DNA of 64,000 bases from assembly GCF_026212465.1 (NCBI RefSeq), contig NC_080063.1:64501-128500 (forward strand), in the 5' to 3' direction. How positions within the stretch are numbered: the stretch's first letter is position 1; each line of letters opens with the position of its first letter. The notes below the pieces were generated by a model. The model was not told the origin of the DNA and did no database searches. It saw only the letters and a list, made by a program, of their open reading frames with translations. This document shows, piece by piece, positions 50,320 through 61,600 of the stretch. This DNA is from Amaranthus tricolor. Taxonomy: Eukaryota > Streptophyta > Magnoliopsida > Caryophyllales > Amaranthaceae. The translations under genes and the position numbers were made by a program.

Positions 50320-53300
50320 TTCCTTTACTTTTTCCAAAATTTCGAACGGTCCATCAATTCTAGCACTTAACTTTGATTTCCTTTGTGTGGGAAACCTATC
50401 CTTTCTCAAGTAAATCCATACTAAGTCACCTTCTTTGAAAATCACTTCTTTTCTCTTTTGGTCCACTTTCTCTTTAACCTTATTATTCATTTTCTCAATC
50501 TTTTCCACAACTTGTTTATGCAACTTTTGGATCTCATTAGCTCTAGTCTCGGCATCATGGCTAAACTTCAAAGGTGTAGGAAAAGGCGTAAGATCTATAG
50601 GGGTTAAAGGATTAAGGCCATAAACTATAAAGAAAGGAGAAAAACCGGTGGTCTTGCTAGGAACTCGATTATAAGCAAATTCAGCATGTGGTAGCAATTG
50701 TTCCCATTGTTTAGGATTCTTAGTAATGAGGGCACGCAACAAGGTTCCTAAGGTCCTATTGGTTACTTCGGTTTGTCCATCAGTCTGAGGGTGGCTAGAA
50801 CTACTAAAGTTAAGCTTGGTTCCCATCTTTTTCCACAAAGTAAGCCAAAAATGACTAAGAAACTTTGAGTCTCTATCACTTACCATACTTCTTGCTATCC
50901 CATGTAGTCTTACTATTTCTTTAAAATAAAGATTAGCAATGTTAACAGCATCATGTGTAGTATGACAAGGAATGAAATGGGCCATCTTAGAAAACCTATC
51001 AACAACAACCATAATGGAATCCTTATTGTTAGAGGTTCTAGGTAGTCCGGTTATGAAGTCTAAGCTCACATCTTCCCATGGATTTTGTGGTGTAGGAAGA
51101 GGTTGGTAAAGACCTTGAGACGTTTTGTGGGCTTTGGCTTTTAGGCATTGCACACACCTCTTAATAATATGAATGACATCTTTAGCAAGTTTCGGCCAAA
51201 AGAAGGTCTCACTCACTAGAGCTATGGTCTTTTCTTCCCCAAAATGTCCTCCAAGTCCTCCCTCATGATATTCCTTAATTAAGGTCTCCCTAACACTATG
51301 TCTGGGCACACATAATTGATTACCTCGAAAGAGATATCCTTGAAAGAGGTAAAAAAGTCCTTGAGGTTTGTTATGACATTTTTCAAATATTTCTCCAAAA
51401 TCAACATCATCAATATAACATTCTTTTAACAATTCCATCCCAACAACCTTAGTATTCAAAGTACTCAAAAGCAAGTATCTCCTAGATAAAGCATCAGCTC
51501 CGGTGTTTAATTTACCCGCTTTGTGTTTAATGGTGAAATGAAAGGTTTGTAGGAACTCGACCCACTTAGCATGTCTAGATTGAAGTTTGTGTTGGCTTTG
51601 AATGAATTTTAAGGCCTCATGGTCAGAATGTAACACAAATTCTTTTGCAATCAAATAATGTCTCCAATGTTCTAAACATCTAATAATAGCATAAAACTCT
51701 TTATCATAAGTAGAATACTTCCTTTTAGCATCATTGAGTTTTTCACTAAAGTAAGCAAGGGGTTTGTTGTTTTGAGTAAGAACACCTCCAATACCTACCC
51801 CAGATGCGTCACATTCTACTTCAAAGATATCCTCAAAATTAGGCAAAGCTAGAACAGGTGCGGTGGTAAGTTTGTCTTTGATGGTGTCAAAGGCTGCTTG
51901 TGCTTTGGAATTCCATTCTATGGTCTTATGTTTTGTGAGTTCGGTGATAGGGGCCATGATTGAACTAAAGTTTGGGACAAACCTCCTATAAAAAGAAGCT
52001 AAACCATGAAATGATCTAACTTGGTGAATGGTGGTAGGAACAGGCCAGTCTCTAATAGCTTCAACTTTCTTTTCATCCGCTTTTATCCCCTCAATTGACA
52101 CAATAAACCCAAGAAATTTTACTGATTCCGAAAAGAATTGACACTTTTCCAAATTACCATACAATTTTTCTTTAGCCAATACACTAAAAACTTGATGCAA
52201 ATGTTTAACATGCTCGTCTTCACTTTGACTATACACCAAGATATCATCAAAATAAACCACAACAAATTGACCCAAGAAAGGCTTTAAAGTTTGGTTCATA
52301 AGTCTCATAAAGGTAGAAGGTGCATTAGACAACCCAAAGGGCATGACTAACCATTCATAAAGTCCTTCTTTAGTTTTAAATGCGGTTTTCCATTCATCCC
52401 CTTCATAAATTCTAACTTGGTGATATCCACTCCTAAGGTCGATTTTAGAAAAAACTTTCGAACCATATAAATCATCTAACAAGTCATTGAGTCTAGGTAT
52501 TGGAAATCTATACTTGATGGTGATTCTATTAATGGCTCTACTGTCCACACACATCCTCATTTCTCCAGTTTTCTTAGGCACAAGTAAGGTAGGGACGGCA
52601 CAAGGACTTATGGACTCTCTAATCAAACCTTTAGCTAACAATTCATCAACTTGTCTCCTAATTTCTTCGGTCTCTTTAGGATTAGTTCTATAGGCTGGTT
52701 TGTTAGGTAATGTGGAACCGGGAATGAAATCAATCTTATGTTGTATGTCCCTTTTTGGTGGAAGTCCATTAGGTATCTCAATAGGAAAAACATGCGCAAA
52801 TTCATCAAGTAAAGGCACAAGCAAAGGGTGATCATGCAAAACAGATTCGGTTTCATCATTTAGCAATAACAATTCTTTTCGTTCCACAAATTCATGTTGT
52901 TCACTTTTAAGTATAGGAATCAAAGAATGAAAATTTGTTAAAGTTGCTTGTAATTTAGAATTATGGCCAGGTGCATATGGAGCTAACGTGATCTTTTTCT
53001 TATTTAAAACAAAAGTATGTGTATTTTTAAAGCCATCATGCATAACTTTTCTATCATATTGCCAAGGTCTTCCTAATAAAACATGACATGCATCCATAGG
53101 TATAACATCACATAAAAGACTCTCCTTATAACTATTGCCTATTGAAAACGATAGTAAAACTTGAGAGTTTACAGGAATACCTTTGTTTTGATTCAACCAT
53201 TGAATCATGTATGGCTCGGGGTGTGGAGTGGCGGTGAGATTAAGCTTGTCCACCATGGTCTTTGAAGCGACATTAGTGCAACTTCCTCCATCAATGATAA

Positions 53301-54453
53301 GCGAACAGATCTTACCTTTAACCGTACATTTTGTGTGGAATATTGCTTCCCTTTGTGGGTTTGGATCTTTGGCTTTGACCCCACTAAGAGCTCTTCGCAT
53401 AACCAATAATTCTCCTTCATCTGGATATATCATTTCCTCATCAAGTTCAGCATTGTCACAGAAATCCTCCTCGTTTTCCTCTTGATGATCATCAAATTCA
53501 ACCAAGTTCACCATTTTTCGGTTTGGGCATTCGGATGAGATATGTCCTAAGCCTTGACACTTAAAACATCTCCTAGGTGTGAATGAATTGGTGTTTGCTT
53601 TGGGTGTATTGGGTACGCTTACGGGCTGCTTTAAATGATTATTTTGCAAAGCTTTTGAATCTTGCGAATGGGCTTTAGAATAGGGATGGGGAGTGTTCTT
53701 TTGGTAGGAATTGAAATTGGTCGTTCTTGCTGAAGTGAAACGTGAGGTTTCCTTCATTTTAGTTCTTTGTTGTTTTTCCACTTTATGTGCAAGGTTAATT
53801 AAATCATCAAGGCAAGCATAAGGTTGTAATTCAACAATGTTTCTGATTTTTGAATCTAAACCATTTAAAAATCTTACCAAAGTTTGATGATCATCCTCCT
53901 TAAGGTCGCACCTCATTATCATTGTCTCGAACTCTCGACCATACTCTTCTACACTCCTGCCATCTTGTTGTAGATGTTGAAGTTTGGTGAAATTCTCTTG
54001 CATGTAGTATGAAGGCAGAAACTTTTCCTTCATTTGCTTCTTCATCTTTTCCCATGATCTAATCTTGTCTTTCCCTTCTCTTTCTCGTTTTGCACATTTG
54101 CTAGCCCACCAAGTAGAAGCATATTTGCGCAATTTTAATGCTACTATCTTTACCTTCTTTTCTTCATCCGTATTCTTGTAATCAAATACTCTTTCAACGG
54201 TTCTTACCCATTCAAGGAACTCATCTCCATCTAATCTTCCTTCAAATTCTGGAATGTCGACTCTAAGATCATCTCCACGGCTTGTTTGCCTACTAACTTT
54301 AGGACTTTCAGACTCATAATCCCCACCTTCCCTTAAGGTGCGTTTTAGGTCTAGATACTCTTTAAGTTGGGTTTGTAGGTATTTAATGGTGGCATTTTGC
54401 TCTTCAACAATTCTGCTCAAATCACTTGTTTCTCCTTCACCACTTTGAGACAT
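49966..54453 (-). CDS. Ty3/gypsy gag-pol polyprotein (element 2, copy B) fused to satellite frame
   Basis: Same 1,495-codon protein as copy A, shifted by 7,219 bp, with no amino-acid difference found. It carries zinc knuckle 296-309, protease D388, RT YFDD 734-737, RNase H D882 and integrase D1132/D1193/E1229. The last 117 codons are satellite. Because break point, fused tail and satellite flanks are the same as in copy A, it arose by segmental duplication after truncation, not by transposition. Confidence 0.95.
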   Translation of the reverse strand: MSQSGEGETSDLSRIVEEQNATIKYLQTQLKEYLDLKRTLREGGDYESESPKVSRQTSRGDDLRVDIPEFEGRLDGDEFLEWVRTVERVFDYKNTDEEKKVKIVALKLRKYASTWWASKCAKREREGKDKIRSWEKMKKQMKEKFLPSYYMQENFTKLQHLQQDGRSVEEYGREFETMIMRCDLKEDDHQTLVRFLNGLDSKIRNIVELQPYACLDDLINLAHKVEKQQRTKMKETSRFTSARTTNFNSYQKNTPHPYSKAHSQDSKALQNNHLKQPVSVPNTPKANTNSFTPRRCFKCQGLGHISSECPNRKMVNLVEFDDHQEENEEDFCDNAELDEEMIYPDEGELLVMRRALSGVKAKDPNPQREAIFHTKCTVKGKICSLIIDGGSCTNVASKTMVDKLNLTATPHPEPYMIQWLNQNKGIPVNSQVLLSFSIGNSYKESLLCDVIPMDACHVLLGRPWQYDRKVMHDGFKNTHTFVLNKKKITLAPYAPGHNSKLQATLTNFHSLIPILKSEQHEFVERKELLLLNDETESVLHDHPLLVPLLDEFAHVFPIEIPNGLPPKRDIQHKIDFIPGSTLPNKPAYRTNPKETEEIRRQVDELLAKGLIRESISPCAVPTLLVPKKTGEMRMCVDSRAINRITIKYRFPIPRLNDLLDDLYGSKVFSKIDLRSGYHQVRIYEGDEWKTAFKTKEGLYEWLVMPFGLSNAPSTFMRLMNQTLKPFLGQFVVVYFDDILVYSQSEDEHVKHLHQVFSVLAKEKLYGNLEKCQFFSESVKFLGFIVSIEGIKADEKKVEAIRDWPVPTTIHQVRSFHGLASFYRRFVPNFSSIMAPITELTKHKTIEWNSKAQAAFDTIKDKLTTAPVLALPNFEDIFEVECDASGVGIGGVLTQNNKPLAYFSEKLNDAKRKYSTYDKEFYAIIRCLEHWRHYLIAKEFVLHSDHEALKFIQSQHKLQSRHAKWVEFLQTFHFTIKHKAGKLNTGADALSRRYLLLSTLNTKVVGMELLKECYIDDVDFGEIFEKCHNKPQGLFYLFQGYLFRGNQLCVPRHSVRETLIKEYHEGGLGGHFGEEKTIALVSETFFWPKLAKDVIHIIKRCVQCLKAKAHKTSQGLYQPLPTPQNPWEDVSLDFITGLPRTSNNKDSIMVVVDRFSKMAHFIPCHTTHDAVNIANLYFKEIVRLHGIARSMVSDRDSKFLSHFWLTLWKKMGTKLNFSSSSHPQTDGQTEVTNRTLGTLLRALITKNPKQWEQLLPHAEFAYNRVPSKTTGFSPFFIVYGLNPLTPIDLTPFPTPLKFSHDAETRANEIQKLHKQVVEKIEKMNNKVKEKVDQKRKEVIFKEGDLVWIYLRKDRFPTQRKSKLSARIDGPFEILEKVKEILVHSSSIIDPCSFFIVHSSLTIDPCSFFIVHSSLIIDPCSFFIVHSSLTIDPCSFFIVHSSLIIDPCSFFIVHSILSIDPCSFFIVHSSLIIDACSFFIVHSSLIIDPCSFFIVHS

Positions 54454-54499
54454 GGTGTTATGCTTTGTGAATGAACGAAATTAAGGCTCGGAGCGTAGC

Positions 54500-54515
54500 C
54501 TTGGCTCTGATACCA
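54500..54515 (-). other. Primer-binding site for initiator tRNA-Met, element 2 copy B
   Basis: TGGTATCAGAGCCAAG on the minus strand, identical to copy A and three bases from the LTR. Confidence 0.93.
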
Positions 54516-54518
54516 AGA

Positions 54519-55687
54519 TGATATAGATTGGTATGCCTCAAAACAAAACCAAGCTATAAGCACACGTAGTTTGCTGTTTTCGTTTAATGAATTTGTTTTT
54601 GTGATTTTTGTGGTTTTATAACAAGGGAAAAATGAAATGTATGTGTTGATTTTTCAAACTGAAAATGGCTTGCCAAAGGTTGCTTCGATACAGATACACC
54701 ACGAAACAAATCTAAGGGCTCCTAAGAACACATTCAAACTTTAGCCAAAAGTATGAAAAGCATAGGAACTTCAAATTACTTAAACTAATCCAAGTTAAAG
54801 TAAATTGCAAATAAGAACAAGGAAAATTGCTCAAAGGGTTGTGTTTGTATTATGCAAGCTGAATGCCTTCATTACATGAACTACAAGCCTATTTATACTA
54901 AAAGGAAATCAGCCCAACAAAAAATAAATAAAAAAAAAAAAAAAAATTAAATTAAAAAGCAAAAAAATCAGAATGTTGCTTGTTTCTTAACGGCTAGGAA
55001 TCCACTTGCAAGTCCACTTGCAAGTTGCATCTTACAATCTTCTATGGAAATAATTAGGCTATTTTGTAGTGCATAGCTATATCTTACAAAGTCTTCATAG
55101 GCTATTTTCTAGGCTGATTTGTTTTTTGTAGAAAAGATCTTCATGTAATAATGAACCAAAATCAGATTTCCCAACGGCTGAATTCTTGTATGATTTGCAA
55201 ATATCTTCATATGTCCTTGGTTTATTTGCTGTCTCAAACAACTTGATTTTGCTAAATATATTTTTTTAATCTTCCACTTGCTGAACCTTCATATTTATAT
55301 TCTTCATATTTCCTTGGTTTATTTGCTTGATATTTTCAGCTGCTTGCTTGCGTTTCAATCGCATAATATTCGACCCATGAGCAAAATTAAATACTAAACT
55401 CAAATAAAAGAAAAGTACAACTCGACTAACTAAGCATGAGAAATGATTAAGCTTGATCCTAAACCTGGCTTAAATCATTTCGAAGAAAACAAAAGACCCA
55501 AATACTCGAAATAAAATAAACGACTTAAATAATAAAACGACCCAAAAAAAAAAAGAAGACTTAGTTTATGACTACGAAATTAAAGGATTTCAGTTTTGGA
55601 CCTTGAATTTTAGCGTCTTCCATTTGATGCATCATTATATTGATCTTGGCTAGCTCAGCAGAACTAGATGTAGGTGATCCTACATCA
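54519..55687 (-). repeat. 5' LTR of element 2, copy B (1,169 bp)
   Basis: Same LTR as 47300-48468, shifted by 7,219 bp, with the same ends, TATA-like motif (54889-54897), A-rich stretch and terminal hairpin (55667-55686). Confidence 0.82.
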
Positions 55688-58600
55688 ATCAATGATCAAT
55701 GAAGAATGAACGATGAAGAATGAACAAGGATCAATGATCAATGAAGAATGAACGATGAAGAATGAACAAGGATTAATGGTCAATGACGAATGAACGATGA
55801 AGAATGAACAAGGATCAATGATCAATGACGAATGAACGATGAAGAATGAACGAGGATCAATGAACAATGACGAATGAACGATGAAGAATGAACAAGGATC
55901 AATGATCAATGAAGAATGAACGATGAAGAATGAACAAGGATCAATGCTCAATATCGAATGAACGATGAAGAATGAACAAGGATCAATGATCAATGAAGAA
56001 TGAACGATGAAGAATAAACAAGGATCAATGATCAATGAAGAATGAACGATGAAGAATGAACAAGGATCAATGGTCAATGACGAATGAACGATGAAGAATG
56101 AACAAGGATCAATGATCAATGAAGAATTAAAGATGAAGAATCAACAAGGATCAATGCTCAATATCGAATGAACGATGAAGAATGAACAAGGATCAATGAT
56201 CAATGAAGAATGAACGATGAAGAATGAACAAGGATCATTGATCAATGACGAATGAACGATGAAGAATGAACAAGGATCAATGATCAATGAAGAATGAATG
56301 ATGAAGAATGAACAAGGATTAATGGTCAATGACGAATGAACGATGAAGAATGAACAAGGATCAATGATCAATGACGAATGAACGATGAAGAATGAACAAG
56401 GATCAATGATCAATGAAGAATGAACGATGAAGAATGAACAAGGATCATTGATCAATGACGAATGAACGATGAATAATGAACAAAGATCAATGATCAATGA
56501 AGAATGAATGATGAAGAATGAACAAGGATTAATGGTCAATGACGAATGAACGATGAAGAATGAACAAGGATCAATGATCAATGACGAATGAACGATGAAG
56601 AATGAACAAGGATCAATGATCAACGAAGAATGAACGATGAAGAATAAACAAGGATCAATGATCAATGAAGAATGAACGATGAAGAATGAACAAGGATTAA
56701 TGGTCAATGACGAATAAACGATGAAGAATGAACAAGGATCAATGATCAATATCGAATGAACGATGAAGAATGAACAAGGATCAATGATCAATGAAGAATC
56801 AACGATAAAGAATGAACAAGGATCAATAATCAATGAAGAATGAACGACGAAGAATGAATAAGGATCAATGATCAATGACGAATGAACGATGAAGAATGAA
56901 CAAGGATTAATGATCAATGACGAATGAACGATGAAGAATGAACAAGGATTAATGATCAATGAAGAATGAACGATGAAGAATGAACAAGGATTAATGGTCA
57001 ATGACGAATGAACGATGAAGAATGAACAAGGAACAATGATCAATGACGAATGAACGATGAAGAATGAACATGGATCAATGATCAATGAAGAATGAACGAT
57101 GAAGAATGAACAAGGATCAATGATCAATGAAGAATGAACGATGAAGAATGAATAACGATCAATGATCAATGACGAATGAACGATGAAGAATGAACAAGGA
57201 TCAATGATCAATGAAGAATGAACGATGAAGAATAAACAAGGATCCATGATCAATGAAGAATGAACGATGAAGAATGAACAAGGATCAATGGTCAATGACG
57301 AATGAACGATGAAGAATGAACAAGGATCAATGGTCAATATCGAATGAACGATGAAGATTGAACAAGGATTAATGATCAGTGACGAATGAACGATGAAGAA
57401 TGAACGAGGATCAATGATCAATGACGAATGAACGATGAAGAATGAACAAGGATCAATGATCAATGAAGAAGGAACGATGAAGAATGAACAAGGATCAATG
57501 CTCAATATCGAATGAACGATGAAGAATGAACAAGGATCAATGAATTAAGAATCAAGGATAAAGAATGAACAAGGATCAATGATCAATGAAGAATGAACGA
57601 TGAAGAATGAATAAGGATCAATGATCAATGACGAATGAACGATGAAGAATGAACAAGGATCAATGATCAATGACGAATGAACGATGAAGAATGAACAAGG
57701 ATCAATGATCAATGAAGAATGAACGATGAAGAATGAACAAGGAGTAATGGTCAATGACGAATGAACGATGAAGAATGAACAAGGATCAATGATCAATGAC
57801 GAATGAACGATGAAGAATGAATAAGGATCAATGATGAATGACGAATGAACGATGAAGAATGAACAAGGATCAATGATCAATGAAGAATGAACGATGAAGA
57901 ATGAACAAGGAGTAATGGTCAATGACGAATGAACGATGAAGAATGAACAAGGATCAATGATCAATGAAGAATGAACGATGAAGAATGAATAAGGATCAAT
58001 GATCAAAGACGAATGAACGATGAAGAATGAACAAGGATCAATGATCAATGAAGAATGAACGATGAAGAATGAACAAGGATCAATGATCAATGAAGAATGA
58101 ACGATGAAGAATAAACAAGGATCAATGATCAATGAAGAATGAACGATGAAGAATGAACAAGGATTAATGGTCAATGACGAATGAACGATGAAGAATGAAC
58201 AAGGATCAATGATCAATGACGAATGAACGATGAAGAATGAACGAGGATCAATGATCAATGACGAAATGAACAAGGATCAATGATCAATGACGAATGAACG
58301 ATGAAGAATGTACGAGGATCAATGATCAATGACGAATGAACGATGAAGAATGAACAAGGATCAATGATCAATGAAGAATGAACGATGAAGAATGAACAAG
58401 GATCAATGCTCAATATCGAATGAACGATGAAGAATCAACAAGGATCAATGATCAATGAAGAATGAACGATGTAGAATGAACAAGGATCAATGATCAATGA
58501 AGAATGAACGATTAAGAATGAACAAGGATCAATGGTCAATGACGAAAGAACGATGAAGAATGAACAAGGATCAATGATCGATGAAGAATCAACAAGGATC

Positions 58601-61600
58601 AATGATCAATGAAGAATGAACGATGAAGAATGAACAAGGATCAATGGTCAATGACGACTGAAAGATGAAGAATGAATAAAGATCAATGATCAAAGAAGAA
58701 TGAACGATGAAGAATGAACAAGGATTAATGGTCAATTACGAATGAACGATAAAGAATGAACAAGGATCAATGATCAATGAAGAATGAACGATGAAGAATG
58801 AACAAGGATCAATGGTCAATGACGAATGAACGATGAAGAATGAACAAGGATCAATGATCGATGAAGAATGAACAAGGATCAATGATCAACGAAGAATGAA
58901 CGATGAAGAATGAACAAGGATCAATGGTCAATGACGACTGAACGATGAAGAATGAACAAAGATCAATGATCAAAGAAGAATGAACGATGAAGAATGAACA
59001 AGGATCAATGCTCAATATAGAATGAACGATGAAGAATGAACAAGGATCAATGATCAATGAAGAATCAACGATGAAGAATGAACAAGGATCAATGATCAAT
59101 GAAGAATGAACGATGAACAATGAACAAGAATTAATTGTCAATGACGAATGAACGATGAAGAATGAACAAGGATCAATGATCAATGAAGAATGAACGATGA
59201 AGAATGAACAAGGATCAATGATCAATGAAGAATGAACGATGAAGAATGAACAAGGATCAATGATCAATGACGAATGAACGATGAAGAATGAACAAGGATC
59301 AATAATCAATGAAAAATGAATGATGAAGAATGAACAAGGATCAATGCTCAATATCGAATGAACGATGAAGAATGAACAAGGATCAATGATCAATGAAGAA
59401 TGAACGATGAAGAATAAACAAGGATCAATGATCAATGAAGAATGAACGATGAAGAATGAACAAGGATCAATGGTCAATGACGAATGAACGATGAAGAATG
59501 AACAAGGATCAATGATCAATGAAGAATTAAAGATGAAGAATGAACAAGGATCAATGCTCAATATCGAATGAACGATGAAGAATGAACAAGGATCAATGAT
59601 CAATGAAGAATCAACGATGAAGAATGAACAAGGATCAATGATCAATGAAGAATGAACGATGAAGAATGAACAAGGATCAATGATCAATGAAGAATGAACG
59701 ATGAAGAATGAACAAGGATTAATGGTCAATGACAAATGAACGATGAAAAATGAACAAGGATCAATGCTCAATGAAGAATGAACGATGAAGAATGAACAAG
59801 GATCAATGATCAATGAAGAATCAACGATAAAGAATGAACAAGGATCAATAATCAATGAAGAATGAACGACGAAGAATGAATAAGGATCAATGATCAATGA
59901 CGAATGAACGATGAAGAATGAACAAGGATTAATGATCAATGACGAATGAACGATGAAGAATGAACAAGGATTAATGATCAATGAAGAATGAACGATGAAG
60001 AATAAACAAGGATTAATGGTCAATGACGAATGAACGATGAAGAATGAACAAGGAACAATGATCAATGACGAATGAACGATGAAGAATGAACATGGATCAA
60101 TGATCAATGAAGAATGAACGATGAAGAATGAACAAGGATCAATGATCAATGAAGAATGAACGATGAAGAATGAATAACGATCAATGATCAATGACGAATG
60201 AACGATGAAGAATGAACAAGGATCAATGATCAATGAAGAATGAACGATGAAGAATAGACAAGGATCCATGATCAATGAAGAATGAACGATGAAGAATGAA
60301 CAAGGATCAATGGTCAATGACGAATGAACGATGAAGAATGAACAAGGATCAATGGTCAATATCGAATGAACGATGAAGATTGAACAAGGATTAATGATCA
60401 GTGACGAATGAACGATGAAGAATGAACGAGGATCAATGATCAATGACAAATGAACGATGAAGAATGAACAAGGATCAATGATCAATGAAGAAGGAACGAT
60501 GAAGAATGAACAAGGATCAATGATCAATGAAGAATGAACGATGAAGAATGAATAAGGATCAATGATCAATGACGAATGAACGATGAAGAATGAACAAGGA
60601 TCAATGATCAATGACGAATGAACGATGAAAAATGAACAAGGATCAATGATCAATGAAGAATGAACGATGAAGAATGAACAAGGAGTAATGGTCAATGACG
60701 AATGAACGATGAAGAATGAACAAGGATCAATGATCAATGACGAATGAACGATGAAGAATGAATAAGGATCAATGATGAATGACGAATGAACGATGAAGAA
60801 TGAACAAGGATCAATGATCAATGAAGAATGAACGATGAAGAATGAACAAGGAGTAATGGTCAATGACGAATGAACGATGAAGAATGAACAAGGATCAATG
60901 ATCAATGAAGAATGAACGATGAAGAATGAATAAGGATCAATGATCAAAGACGAATGAACGATGAAGAATGAACAAGGATCAATGATCAATGAAGAATGAA
61001 CGATGAAGAATGAACAAGGATCAATGATCAATGAAGAATGAACGATGAAGAATAAACAAGGATCAATGATCAATGAAGAATGAACGATGAAGAATGAACA
61101 AGGATTAATGGTCAATGACGAATGAACGATGAAGAATGAACAAGGATCAATGATCAATGACGAATGAACGATGAAGAATGAACGAGGATCAATGATCAAT
61201 GACGAAATGAACAAGGATCAATGATCAATGACGAATGAACGATGAAGAATGTACGAGGATCAATGATCAATGACGAATGAACGATGAAGAATGAACAAGG
61301 ATCAATGATCAATGAAGAATGAACGATGAAGAATGAACAAGGATCAATGCTCAATATCGAATGAACGATGAAGAATCAACAAGGATCAATGATCAATGAA
61401 GAATGAACGATGTAGAATGAACAAGGATCAATGATCAATGAAGAATGAACGATTAAGAATGAACAAGGATCAATGGTCAATGACGAAAGAACGATGAAGA
61501 ATGAACAAGGATCAATGATCGATGAAGAATCAACAAGGATCAATGATCAATGAAGAATGAACGATGAAGAATGAACAAGGATCAATGGTCAATGACGACT

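Larger units (their letters stand above)
50320..55687 (-). mobile_element. Ty3/gypsy LTR retrotransposon 2, copy B, 3'-truncated
   Basis: Second copy of the 5,368-bp truncated element, with LTR 54519-55687, primer site 54500-54515, gag-pol 50320-54453, and no polypurine tract or 3' LTR. It joins satellite at AACAAGGAT (50311-50319) exactly as copy A does. Confidence 0.93.
42125..56447. repeat. Tandem duplication with period 7,219 bp that includes retrotransposon and satellite
   Basis: 42125-49228 matches 49344-56447 (about 7.1 kb). Each copy contains the whole truncated gypsy element 2 plus satellite on both sides. Only one difference was noticed, T at 48932 against C at 56151. Flanking satellite variants such as GAATGTACGAGG, AATATCGGATG and ATAAAGATCTATG (42319/49538, 42424/49643, 42688/49907) are shared, so this is a segmental duplication and not two insertions. 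Left of 42125 and right of 49228 the copies diverge. Confidence 0.93.

Noticed and set aside
47300..55687. One large element with 54519-55687 as 5' LTR and 47300-48468 as 3' LTR
   Set aside because: The supposed 3' LTR is preceded by satellite with no polypurine tract and is followed by its own primer site and gag. The constant 7,219-bp offset over satellite on both sides shows segmental duplication.
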